Shown here one piece after another: positions 1 to 6,651 of a stretch of DNA of 9,546 bases. The notes under the pieces were generated by a model. It had not been told where the DNA came from, searched no databases, and saw nothing but the letters and a program-made list of their open reading frames with translations. The stretch lies in NCBI GenBank assembly GCA_021820675.1, contig JAKADI010000029.1, positions 1-9,546 on the forward strand, written 5' to 3'. Position 1 is the first letter of the stretch; each line of letters starts with the position of its first letter. Origin of the DNA: Bacillota bacterium (GTDB lineage Bacteria > Bacillota > Sulfobacillia > Sulfobacillales > Sulfobacillaceae). The position numbers and the translations under genes are program-made.

Positions 1-1
1 T

Positions 2-859
2 GTTAAGAAGTTAGGAATTGTCGGGGCTGGGACGATGGGGTCGGGTATCGCGCAATTGGCTGCGATGAACAATATTCAAGTTCTTTTATATGATAGCCAA
101 ATTGGGGTGGTCAAAAATTGCATGCTTAAAATACGCGATCGGTTGGTCAGGGCTGCTGAACGAGGACAAGTTGGCGAGGATCAGATAAATCAGGCGATTG
201 GACGCATACACGAAAGTTCGTTGGATGACTTTGCGGGTGTTGACGTTGTCATCGAGGCCGTGGTTGAGAGGATGGATGTGAAAAAGTCTGTATTTGGTAG
301 GTTAAGCGAAACGACCCGGCCAGGCACAATGTTGGCCAGTAATACCTCTTCGTTTTCGATTACGGAGTTGGCAAGTGTCACAGCACATCCTGAATCTGTC
401 ATCGGAATGCATTTCTTTAACCCTGCTCCCATCATGAAACTGGTCGAAATTGTACGGGGAGAAGATACCGCGGAAGGCACCGTCCTACATGCGCGGGAAT
501 TGGCAGGTCTGATGCACAAGGACACTATCGTCGTGCAGAAAGACACGCCGGGATTTGTTGTCAACCGTGTTCTCATGCCCTTATTCATAGAAGCTATGCG
601 AATCTTAGAGGAAGGTGTGGCCAGCCGAGACGATATCGATAAGGCGGTCAAGCTGGGACTGAATCATCCGATGGGACCGTTGACTTTAGCAGATTTTACG
701 GGCCTGGACGTGGATTTGGAGGTTATGGACTATCTCTATGATGAGTTTCACGATGGCCGATTTGCGGCTCCACAAGTCTTGCGGCGCCTGGTCCGCGCTG
801 GACATGTGGGCAAGAAGAGCGGGCGGGGATTTTATCAGTATTCGAGGCAGGAACGGTAA
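2..859 (+). CDS. 3-hydroxyacyl-CoA (3-hydroxybutyryl-CoA) dehydrogenase, 5'-truncated
   Basis: This is an NAD-dependent 3-hydroxyacyl-CoA dehydrogenase, which oxidises (S)-3-hydroxyacyl-CoA to 3-ketoacyl-CoA in fatty-acid beta-oxidation or butanoate metabolism in the cytoplasm. The frame is open from base 2, so the start codon lies just upstream of the window; 285 residues are visible and the family is usually 280-290, so only a few residues are missing. In visible numbering: Rossmann motif GAGTMGSG at 8-15 after a beta strand, acidic D31 at the end of beta-2 (NAD preference), SNTSS at 113-117, catalytic His137 in GMHFFNPAP paired with Glu149 in KLVEIV, then DTPGFVVNR at 181-189 opening the C-terminal helical dimerisation domain, which ends GKKSGRGFYQY. 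All key residues are present. Sequence alone does not separate a short-chain (hbd/mmgB-type) from a broader acyl-CoA substrate. The gene context to the left is not visible. Confidence 0.93.
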   Translation, partial: VKKLGIVGAGTMGSGIAQLAAMNNIQVLLYDSQIGVVKNCMLKIRDRLVRAAERGQVGEDQINQAIGRIHESSLDDFAGVDVVIEAVVERMDVKKSVFGRLSETTRPGTMLASNTSSFSITELASVTAHPESVIGMHFFNPAPIMKLVEIVRGEDTAEGTVLHARELAGLMHKDTIVVQKDTPGFVVNRVLMPLFIEAMRILEEGVASRDDIDKAVKLGLNHPMGPLTLADFTGLDVDLEVMDYLYDEFHDGRFAAPQVLRRLVRAGHVGKKSGRGFYQYSRQER

Positions 860-883
860 AACGCGAACTCACGGGAAGCGAAC

Positions 884-904
884 GGCGCGGAAGAACCCCG
901 CGCC
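884..904 (+). other. Perfect GC hairpin downstream of the dehydrogenase gene
   Basis: GGCGCGG (884-890) and CCGCGCC (898-904) form a perfect 7-bp stem with a 7-nt loop, 24 nt after the dehydrogenase stop. No T-run follows, so it is not a classical intrinsic terminator. It could stabilise the 3' end of the mRNA or pause polymerase. The rest of the 185-nt gap before the next gene shows only a weaker GGCG/CGCC pair near 945-958. Confidence 0.4.
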
Positions 905-1044
905 TCTGATGAGTCTGAGTAGTATTCAGAAGAGTATTGAGTCCGGCGGAATAACGCCGCGTCTGTTGCCGGTTCCATACCGGGAATAATGAAATGTGGC
1001 TCGTGATGTGTTGTCTGACAAATTGAGGAAGGGGATGATATTAA

Positions 1045-1527
1045 GTGCAACCTGACTGGGATGCTCTAATTGACCAAGGTTGGATACATGCGAACGATGC
1101 AGGACGTCTCATTGGATACTTTACGAAAATTCATGACGAGTATCCTACCTCAGCGCGGGTTAAATTTGAACTGGCGAATGCTTTGGATTATTGCGGCCAG
1201 GAGATGCAGGCAATTCCCTTATACCAAGAGGCGATTCACATGGGTGGACTGTCGTCAGACTATGAGGCCTATGCGTTGCTCCAATTAGGTAGCTCACTGC
1301 GGAACGTCGGTCGCGTTCCTGAGGCCCTGGCGATACTCGGTCAAGCCCAACGGGAATTTCCGCACCTTTGGTCGGTGAGCCTATTTCAGGCCCTGGCACT
1401 GCATAGTAGCGGGCGTGATGCCGACGCATTAAAGACAGTTATGCTCGCAACACTAAAATATGGTGAATCATCAGATCTTGAGCGATATCGCAGAGCTCTT
1501 GCTAATTATATTGGGGATATTGAATAG
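1045..1527 (+). CDS. Small tetratricopeptide-repeat (TPR) protein
   Basis: This 160-residue soluble protein is made of helical TPR-like repeats and is likely a protein-protein interaction module; it has no catalytic motif, signal peptide or membrane segment. Helix-turn-helix repeat units can be read at about residues 36-69 (ARVKFELANALDYCG.. then AIPLYQEAI), 75-105 (AYALLQLGSSLRNVGR then EALAILGQAQREFP) and 109-141 (SVSLFQALALHSSGR then ADALKTVMLATLKYG), with the usual A/G/Y/P pattern. It resembles the small TPR proteins of the TPR_5 type found in Firmicutes, whose role is not defined. The start is GTG at 1045, chosen because GAGGAAGGGG (1025-1034) lies about 10 nt upstream and no in-frame ATG gives the full first repeat. 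It stands alone between the dehydrogenase and the tRNA operon; it might be co-transcribed with the dehydrogenase, but 185 nt separate them. Confidence 0.85.
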   Translation: MQPDWDALIDQGWIHANDAGRLIGYFTKIHDEYPTSARVKFELANALDYCGQEMQAIPLYQEAIHMGGLSSDYEAYALLQLGSSLRNVGRVPEALAILGQAQREFPHLWSVSLFQALALHSSGRDADALKTVMLATLKYGESSDLERYRRALANYIGDIE

Positions 1528-1597
1528 GAATGGTCGCTGCCCCAGAAATCGGACTAAAGGTGGCTTCACGCACGATGAACGGCGTTTCCTATGGCTT

Positions 1598-1630
1598 AGA
1601 GTCGGCATGAACCAATAAATCATTGACTCT
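1598..1630 (+). terminator. Possible weak terminator after the TPR gene
   Basis: AGAGTC (1598-1603) pairs with GACTCT (1625-1630), and inside it ATGA (1607-1610) pairs with TCAT (1620-1623). Only a short TTT follows, so termination would be weak. A second perfect hairpin, GGCAAC (1648-1653) with GTTGCC (1662-1667), lies downstream without a T-run. These are the only structures I see in the 190 nt between the TPR gene and the tRNA promoter. Confidence 0.3.
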
Positions 1631-1717
1631 TTGCCCTGTCAGCTATTGGCAACGCTTTGCAGTTGCCCTGGAACAGAGTACTTTGGACATGAGGGCGAAA
1701 AGGTCATCGAAAGAGGG

Positions 1718-1746
1718 TTGCAAACCGAAAACAGCCTTGCTATAAT
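1718..1746 (+). promoter_or_regulatory. Sigma-A-type promoter of the tRNA operon
   Basis: A -35 box TTGCAA (1718-1723) and a perfect -10 box TATAAT (1741-1746) are separated by exactly 17 bp. Transcription would begin about 7 nt after the -10, around 1753-1755, leaving a leader of only about 5-7 nt before the first tRNA. This is a strong, housekeeping-type promoter, as expected for stable RNA genes. Confidence 0.82.
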
Positions 1747-1759
1747 AATCAAGCGTGAT

Positions 1760-1834
1760 GCGGAAGTAGCTCAGTGGTAGAGCATTGCCTTGCCAAGGCA
1801 AGGGTCGCGGGTTCAAATCCCGTCTTCCGCTCCA
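1760..1834 (+). tRNA. tRNA-Gly (anticodon GCC)
   Basis: A complete cloverleaf can be folded: acceptor GCGGAAG/CTTCCGC, D stem GCTC/GAGC, anticodon stem TTGCC/GGCAA with loop TTGCCAA and anticodon GCC at 1792-1794, T arm with GGTTCAAATCC, discriminator T and encoded CCA at 1832-1834. It reads glycine codons GGC and GGT. It is the first gene of the three-tRNA operon, followed by the Cys tRNA after 19 nt. Confidence 0.97.
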
Positions 1835-1853
1835 TTTGCCGCCTTAGAAATAA

Positions 1854-1928
<75 letters not shown>

Positions 1929-1936
1929 GTCGATGT

Positions 1937-2014
1937 GGGTGGTTAGCTCAGTTGGTTAGAGCGCTCGCTTGACATGCGAGAGGTTCACAGGTTCGAGTCC
2001 TGTACCGCCCACCA
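1937..2014 (+). tRNA. tRNA-Val (anticodon GAC)
   Basis: Acceptor GGGTGGT (1937-1943) pairs with ACCGCCC (2004-2010) with one G-U pair; discriminator A and encoded CCA lie at 2011-2014. D stem GCTC/GAGC, anticodon stem CTCGC/GCGAG with loop TTGACAT and anticodon GAC at 1971-1973, T arm with GGTTCGAGTCC. It reads GUC and GUU. It is the last tRNA of the operon; a terminator follows 9 nt after CCA. Confidence 0.97.
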
Positions 2015-2023
2015 AAAAATTTG

Positions 2024-2064
2024 AAGCCCCGTGAGCATATATATAATATGTGTGTGGGCTTTTT
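2024..2064 (+). terminator. Rho-independent terminator of the tRNA operon
   Basis: AAGCCC (2024-2029) pairs with GGGCTT (2056-2061), an inner CATAT/ATATG helix extends the hairpin, and a T5 run follows (2060-2064). Its position just after tRNA-Val makes it the natural end of the tRNA transcript. The 173 nt from here to the next CDS show no clear promoter or gene. Confidence 0.8.
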
Positions 2065-2237
2065 GTATTTTCTATTCTAAAGTACCCTACATCAACAATT
2101 GCGATGATTTAAGCCCGTCCCGAGGGCCAAGGTTTCCGAGCAATCTAATAAAGAGTATGACGAACGAGCAGTGAATGCGATGCCTACAAAATTCGCCATG
2201 TGTTCTTGTCGAGAGGTTGACGTGAAAGGGTGGTTTT

Positions 2238-2978
2238 GTGTTTCTCAAAAACATTCAAGTAGTGGATTGGCCTGACAACACGTCCGACTACCCCTTTAAC
2301 CTATCGGCTTTACAGGGATTGGAAGAAATTCAGTTCGATAAAGCCATTACGTATTTTGTTGGGGAAAACGGTTCGGGAAAGTCCTCGGTCCTGGAGGCCA
2401 TCGCAGTATCTGCCGGATTCAACTCCGAAGGTGGCAGTCGCCATAATGTGTTTTCTACCGTGGATACCGGGCCATCCCTTGCTGATCACTTCCATTTATC
2501 GTGGTGGCCCAAGGTGACCAATGGATTTTTCTTGCGAGCTGAAAGTTTCTTTAACTTTTCCACCTACATTGATAATATTGCTAGGGATAGCCCGGAGGAA
2601 TCTAGAGTATATGCCAGCTATGGCGGTCGATCTCTTCATCAGCAATCTCACGGCGAATCTTTTCTATCCCTATTTACCCACCGATTTCGCCATAAGAACA
2701 AGGCGCTTTATCTCCTGGATGAGCCTGAGGCTGCTTTGACACCAATGCGGCAGTTAGCCCTTTTGCGCATTCTATGGGACCATGAGCAATCGGGCCGATC
2801 CCAATTCATTATGGCTACACATTCTCCGATTCTCTTAGCCTACCCTGGAGCAGATATTCTCTCTTTTGATAGCTCACCGCTTCGTTCTGTCTCTTACGAG
2901 CAGACTGATCACTACATTATCACCAAGGAATTTCTTCTACATCGCGATCGTATGCTCCAAGAGTTGTTTAAATCCTAA
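2238..2978 (+). CDS. AAA/ABC-type ATPase of the COG3910 predicted-ATPase family
   Basis: This 246-residue soluble ATPase has the ABC/SMC (Rad50-like) nucleotide-binding fold without transmembrane or long coiled-coil parts. Motifs in order: Walker A GENGSGKSS at 42-50; EGGSR at 64-68; SYGGRSLHQQSHGESF at 127-142, where SHGES takes the place of the ABC signature LSGGQ; Walker B LYLLDEPEA at 157-165 with D161 and catalytic E162, followed by the D-loop region LTPMRQLALL; and switch histidine H195 in MATHSPILL. The pattern matches the short predicted ATPases grouped as COG3910, whose cellular role is not established. The start is GTG at 2238, preceded by GAAAGGGTGG at 2224-2233; it gives the family-typical N terminus MFLKNIQVVDWPD. 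The gene stands alone between the tRNA operon and a non-coding region, with no obvious partner such as a nuclease, so no defence or repair role can be assigned. Confidence 0.9.
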   Translation: MFLKNIQVVDWPDNTSDYPFNLSALQGLEEIQFDKAITYFVGENGSGKSSVLEAIAVSAGFNSEGGSRHNVFSTVDTGPSLADHFHLSWWPKVTNGFFLRAESFFNFSTYIDNIARDSPEESRVYASYGGRSLHQQSHGESFLSLFTHRFRHKNKALYLLDEPEAALTPMRQLALLRILWDHEQSGRSQFIMATHSPILLAYPGADILSFDSSPLRSVSYEQTDHYIITKEFLLHRDRMLQELFKS

Positions 2979-3345
2979 TACTTCCAAAGGGTTTGGTGAC
3001 CCACTTCTTTCCCGAAACCCCATCCTCCATGGCATGCCTGCGCCACACATCCCAGTCTATGGGATTCAAGGGCTTGTGCCCTGGGATAGTATCTGGAAGA
3101 CGCGGCATTCGAATTGCTTGGATTATGGCTTACTCTATTGCCTAATCTGCAAAGTCGTGTGAGGGCAAGGATTCGGAGACGGAAGTGGCCGGCAATTACT
3201 CTACCTCTATACTACGCTCCCGCCATTTGAGGTTTATCAAATTGCCGTGAAAACTCCATAAGTGCTAAAAGACCTCTGCCTGGAGAATAGGGTGTAAAAA
3301 CCTGGAATATACTAAGACAAGAAAAACGCGGTTGGGTGGGGATCG
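2979..3345. other. Non-coding stretch between the ATPase gene and ytxC
   Basis: No convincing gene was found in these 367 nt. A + strand open frame running to 3162 has no start with a ribosome binding site and no family resemblance. A small hairpin AGGGC-ttgt-GCCCT (3069-3082) and an overlapping CCCAG/CTGGG pair (3051-3055/3081-3085) lie after the ATPase gene but have no T-run. A -10-like TATACT at 3308-3313 lies 33 nt before the ytxC start, without a recognisable -35 at 16-18 bp. If ytxC is read by a sporulation sigma factor, its promoter should lie here, but I cannot identify it. Confidence 0.5.
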
Positions 3346-4128
3346 ATGATGCGTTGGAAGATAGGGTGCTATAGTGGTGTTCCGCAAGTCAATCTTCACG
3401 ATGTCCAGATAATAGTGGAGACTTACCGGCATGATGGGATGTATTGGGCCGAGTGTGAAATCTCTGATGACGTTGTCTTCTCAATGATTTTCCCATTCGC
3501 GCGCGCCCTTGCGAGTTTTTTGGAAGACCATCGTGAATTGTGGTTAGGCCGTATTCTTCGACAGCAGTTTCATTATCTATCGGCAGGGGAACGATTATGG
3601 GTTCTAGGCCGTGCGCTGCAAATTTTGAGTCGGGGGGAAACCAATCAAGACACGGAACGCATCGACCGGATGACGATCACCCTCATGTTGTTCATGAGCG
3701 AACATCATACCGTCATTGTTGAAGGTGTTCAGGATTTTCTATTGCCAGATGTTCGAGAGGAGTTACTTTCAGTTTTAGGACAAGCGGCTGACGATTACTT
3801 CTTGGAACATGAGCATCGGGAATACATACAATTTTTACGTGTGTTTAGCGAGCGTCAACACTCGCGTGCAGCAGCGGTGCATATTCGCTATGGCGACCTA
3901 GTGATGACAGATGACAAAGGAGAGCTGGTTGGCCAGGAGTTAATTGAATGTCTGCGCGACGGCTTACCTCCTGACAATGACGATAAGGAATTGCAAGATG
4001 AACTCCTCGTGAGTGCTCTTGTGACCTTAGCTCCATCCCAAATCGTGCTGCATGGTAATTTTCCGCATGCCTTCGGCCATATGCTCCGCGATATATTTCC
4101 TGGACGTGTGTTATCAAATGTGCCGTAA
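3346..4128 (+). CDS. ytxC: YtxC-like sporulation-associated protein
   Basis: This 260-residue protein resembles the YtxC family of spore-forming Firmicutes, whose exact function is unknown. Support is the sequence pattern and the place. The central and C-terminal part, about residues 107-185, has the family style IDRMTITLMLFMSEHHTVIVEGVQDFLLPD.. then DYFLEHEHREYIQFLRVFSERQ, followed by a hydrophobic AAVHIRYGDL segment and a C-terminal region rich in hydrophobic strands (LLVSALVTLAPSQIVLHG). In Bacillus subtilis ytxC also lies directly upstream of thrS, as here. No signal peptide or membrane helix is seen. Two ATGs follow each other at 3346 and 3349; GGGTGGGGA at 3334-3342 is better spaced (6 nt) for the second, so the true start may be 3349. 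It is followed by 588 nt without a gene. I am fairly sure of the family but not of any function. Confidence 0.78.
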   Translation: MMRWKIGCYSGVPQVNLHDVQIIVETYRHDGMYWAECEISDDVVFSMIFPFARALASFLEDHRELWLGRILRQQFHYLSAGERLWVLGRALQILSRGETNQDTERIDRMTITLMLFMSEHHTVIVEGVQDFLLPDVREELLSVLGQAADDYFLEHEHREYIQFLRVFSERQHSRAAAVHIRYGDLVMTDDKGELVGQELIECLRDGLPPDNDDKELQDELLVSALVTLAPSQIVLHGNFPHAFGHMLRDIFPGRVLSNVP

Positions 4129-4460
4129 ACTCCGTAGCTTTGGCGGTTTGGAGAGAGGGATTTCATGTGCTGCCTGTTAGGCAAAATTTGGATTAGGTGA
4201 ATATCCTGACCGTAGAGCCGAACCAAGACCCCGATGCGAATTTTGGAGATTGCCAATCCGTTGGCCATGAGCGTCAAATATGCTAAACTCAAATAGATGA
4301 AACACTGAGGTGTGAACAGATATCAGACGTCTGGGCTTGGTGAACATCTCTCCTTGAACTATTGGGAGCAAGATTTTGGCAGCGCGAAACGATGAAACGG
4401 GTTTGTGATGCTACAGGGTGAGGCAAGCACCAGAGATGAGAAAACGTCAATCCAACGATT
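4129..4460. other. Upstream half of the ytxC-thrS intergenic region
   Basis: I see no credible gene in these 332 nt. Small hairpins occur at 4172-4182 (GCCT-gtt-AGGC, close after ytxC, without a good T-run) and 4252-4265 (GCCAA-tccg-TTGGC), and there is a palindrome CAGACGTCTG at 4324-4333. A candidate promoter lies at 4261-4289. The part from about 4295 to 4460 would be transcribed as an extra-long 5' leader before the thrS T-box; I cannot assign it to a known RNA family. Confidence 0.5.
4261..4289 (+). promoter_or_regulatory. Candidate thrS promoter
   Basis: TTGGCC (4261-4266) and TAAACT (4284-4289) are spaced by 17 bp, and TG one base before the -10 (TGCTAAACT) gives an extended -10. Transcription would begin near 4296. 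The distance to the recognisable T-box stem I (about 165 nt) is longer than usual, so a second, unrecognised promoter nearer to 4440 remains possible. Confidence 0.5.
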
Positions 4461-4684
4461 ATCATGATGAAGAGAAGATGATTTTCGCATTCTCTGCAGA
4501 GAATGAGGTCCACTTAGGCTGAAAGACCTCTGAGTAACGCGGAAATTTAACCAACTCGGAGTGTCTAACGTCAAGAAGTTAGCGGTGCGGCCGATATCTC
4601 GCGAAAAGAGGGCAATTGTGAATTGCCAATGGCGGTGGAACCGCGGAAAAATTTTCCGTCCCCATGATTGGGGGACGGTTTTTT
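4461..4684 (+). promoter_or_regulatory. T-box riboswitch of thrS (Thr specifier ACC)
   Basis: This leader senses uncharged tRNA-Thr and lets transcription continue into thrS. Stem I: GATTTTCGC (4480-4488) pairs with GCGGAAATT (4539-4547), the distal helix is GAGGTC (4505-4510)/GACCTC (4525-4530), and an AGAGA bulge lies at about 4498-4502. The 3' side of the specifier loop holds ACC (4550-4552, a Thr codon) followed by the expected purine. CTAAC/GTTAG (4565-4582) and a perfect hairpin GGCAATT-gtg-AATTGCC (4611-4627) fill the stem II/III region. The T-box core GGTGGAACCGCGG is at 4634-4646. CGGAAA/TTTCCG (4644-4658) can form the antiterminator and shares CCG with the terminator stem. The Thr codon matches the gene downstream, which confirms the call. 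Confidence 0.93.
4656..4684 (+). terminator. T-box-controlled terminator before thrS
   Basis: CCGTCCCC (4656-4663) and GGGGACGG (4671-4678) form a perfect 8-bp stem with a 7-nt loop and are followed by T6 (4679-4684). Its 5' strand overlaps the sequence needed for the antiterminator helix, so the two folds exclude each other. It would stop transcription when tRNA-Thr is charged. Confidence 0.92.
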
Positions 4685-4716
4685 GAATTTGCAACAAGGA
4701 AAGGGCGGAATGCGTC

Positions 4717-6615
4717 ATGAAAGATTTAAGTTTTGAGGTTTGTGGTCAAGTGTTGGTTAAAGAGGAGGGTGTTAGACCGATCGACTTTCAGGACGCCATG
4801 CCGGATGACGCTTTGGCTGCGTGGATAGATGGGGATGTGATTGACCTTAAGCGACCGTTGCCCCATGGAGGACGCTTGCAATGGCTCAGTTTTGCGGACC
4901 ATAGTGGACAATTGGTCTTTCGTCATTCCAGTGCCCATTTATTGGCTCAAGCCGTGAAACGGATCTGGCCTGAAGCCAAATTGGGAACAGGACCGGCTTT
5001 GGAGGACGGCTTTTATTATGATATTTGGTTGCCGTATCCACTCAAAGAAGACGATTTAGCGAAAGCCGAAGAGATGATGCGGACCATTGTCCGAGAGAAT
5101 TTGAACATCGAACGCTTAGAACTGTCGCGAGAGGATGCCTTGGCGTTATTTCAAGACCGCCAGGAGGATTTTAAGTTAGACATTATTCGACGCATTCCCG
5201 AAGGGACTACGATTTCCGCCTATCAACAAGGAGAGTTTGTCGATTTGTGTTCTGGCCCTCATCTGCCTAGAACCGGGATAATTCAAGCGGTCAAACTAAC
5301 CAATGTCTCGGGCGCTTATTGGCGTGGCAATGAAAGCAACCCGATGATGACGCGAATTTATGGGACATCTTTTCCGAGTCAAGCTGAGCTTGACGAGCAT
5401 TTCCGACGGCTGGAAGAAGCAAAGTTGCGGGATCACCGTAGACTTGGTCCGCAACTCGATCTGTTTAGTTTTCGGGACGAGGCTCCGGGTTTTGCCTTTT
5501 GGCATCCCAAAGGATATCAATTGTACCGTACTCTTGAAGACTTTTCGCGCCGGTTGCAGATGGATTGGGGTTACGAGGAAGTATCGACCCCGTGGATTTA
5601 CCGAGTCGGACTATGGCAACGCTCCGGACACTGGAATCACTACCGCGACAACATGTTCTTGATGGAGCGGGAAGACGAGGCATTGGGAGCCAAGCCAATG
5701 AACTGTCCCGGTCACGCCTTGTTGTTTAAAGAGTCTTTACACTCGTATCGAGATCTGCCCATTCGCTATGCGGAGTATGGACCATTATCGCGATTTGAAC
5801 GCTCAGGCACATTGCATGGACTGTTACGGGTCCGAGGCTTTCACCAAGATGATGCCCACTTGTTCGTCCGGGAAGATCAAATCGACCAAGAGATGTTTGC
5901 GGTTTTGGATTTGGTGGATATCGTCTATCGCGCTTTTGGCTTATCGTATGAGGTGGTCTTTTCGACGCGTCCTGATGATTTCATGGGATCTTTGGACTTA
6001 TGGAATAAAGCTGAAAAGGACCTCGAAGCAGTCTTGCACGACCGTGATATCAAGTATCAGATTAATCCCGGTGATGGGGCTTTTTATGGGCCAAAATTGG
6101 ATATCTCGGCTATCGATTCCCTAGGTCGGCATTGGCAGCTGGCGACGATTCAGTTGGACTTTCAATTACCCGAGAAATTTGACTTGGCTTATATTGATCA
6201 AGATGGTAGTACGAAGCGTCCTGTGATGATCCATCGTGCGATTATGGGATCTACCGAACGTTTTGTGGGCATCTTGGTCGAGCATTACGGCGGGGCTTTT
6301 CCGTTGTGGTTAGCTCCCGTTCAGGCTATGGTCATTCCTATTACGGACCGGCAGGTAAACTACGCAGATGAAATTGCCGCCACGCTGAAAAGGCGCGGTC
6401 TGCGTGTGGAAGTGGATGCGCGTAATCAAACGATGAATTATAAGATTCGCGAGGCCCAAATTCGCAAGATTCCGCGTATGCTGATTGTTGGGGGACGTGA
6501 TTTGGAAAATCACACGGTTTCAGTGCGTAGCCGCGACAAGGGTGATCTTGGCGCCAAACCCTGGCCGGAATATCTTGAGGAGTTGCTGGAACAGGCTGAA
6601 ATGCCCTTAGGCTAA
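4717..6615 (+). CDS. thrS: Threonyl-tRNA synthetase
   Basis: ThrRS charges tRNA-Thr with threonine and edits mischarged Ser-tRNA-Thr in the cytoplasm. It has 632 residues, the family's normal full length. Domains: TGS-like N domain about 1-62; editing (SAD) domain about 63-225 with HSSAH at 70-74 (H70, H74) and CSGPH at 178-182 (C178, H182); class II catalytic core about 245-530; HGTP anticodon-binding domain about 533-625 (PVQAMVIPITDRQVNYA). The catalytic zinc ligands C330 (MNCPGHALLF), H381 (HQDDAHLF) and H506 (VMIHRAIMG) are present, as are motif 2 with R359 and E361 and motif 3 GSTERFVGIL at 511-520. The ATG at 4717 is preceded by AAGGAAAGGGCGG (4696-4708), and the N terminus fits the TGS domain. 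Expression is controlled by the T-box leader upstream. A promoter starts 2 nt after its stop, and no own terminator is seen, so readthrough into the infC leader is likely. Confidence 0.99.
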   Translation: MKDLSFEVCGQVLVKEEGVRPIDFQDAMPDDALAAWIDGDVIDLKRPLPHGGRLQWLSFADHSGQLVFRHSSAHLLAQAVKRIWPEAKLGTGPALEDGFYYDIWLPYPLKEDDLAKAEEMMRTIVRENLNIERLELSREDALALFQDRQEDFKLDIIRRIPEGTTISAYQQGEFVDLCSGPHLPRTGIIQAVKLTNVSGAYWRGNESNPMMTRIYGTSFPSQAELDEHFRRLEEAKLRDHRRLGPQLDLFSFRDEAPGFAFWHPKGYQLYRTLEDFSRRLQMDWGYEEVSTPWIYRVGLWQRSGHWNHYRDNMFLMEREDEALGAKPMNCPGHALLFKESLHSYRDLPIRYAEYGPLSRFERSGTLHGLLRVRGFHQDDAHLFVREDQIDQEMFAVLDLVDIVYRAFGLSYEVVFSTRPDDFMGSLDLWNKAEKDLEAVLHDRDIKYQINPGDGAFYGPKLDISAIDSLGRHWQLATIQLDFQLPEKFDLAYIDQDGSTKRPVMIHRAIMGSTERFVGILVEHYGGAFPLWLAPVQAMVIPITDRQVNYADEIAATLKRRGLRVEVDARNQTMNYKIREAQIRKIPRMLIVGGRDLENHTVSVRSRDKGDLGAKPWPEYLEELLEQAEMPLG

Positions 6616-6616
6616 G

Positions 6617-6645
6617 TTGACGGCATATTTGCGGGAGGTTACAAT
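6617..6645 (+). promoter_or_regulatory. Strong sigma-A-type promoter of the infC-rpmI-rplT operon
   Basis: TTGACG (6617-6622), exactly 17 bp, then TACAAT (6640-6645): each box is one mismatch from consensus. It begins 2 nt after the thrS stop codon. Transcription would start near 6651-6653, giving a leader of about 150 nt before infC. This makes the ribosomal-protein operon independent of the thrS T-box. Confidence 0.85.
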
Positions 6646-6651
6646 AACTAT

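Noticed and set aside
738..989. Plus-strand open frame overlapping the end of the dehydrogenase gene
   Set aside because: It is out of frame within the dehydrogenase gene, has no SD and shows no family pattern.
1556..1570. T-box-like string AAAGGTGGCTTCACG upstream of the tRNA operon
   Set aside because: The core ACCGCGG is missing, there is no stem I, no specifier loop and no following terminator with a T-run, and the next genes are tRNAs rather than a synthetase or amino-acid gene.
3069..3085. Hairpin AGGGC/GCCCT as terminator of the ATPase gene
   Set aside because: No T-run follows and the stem is only 5 bp, so I mention it but do not call a terminator.
2866..3162. Plus-strand open frame overlapping the ATPase end and reaching into the gap
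   Set aside because: There is no SD, the first part is a shadow of the ATPase gene, and the composition resembles no known protein.
4177..4718. Minus-strand open frames across the ytxC-thrS gap
   Set aside because: They lie antisense to the T-box leader, have no SD or family resemblance and overlap one another in different frames.
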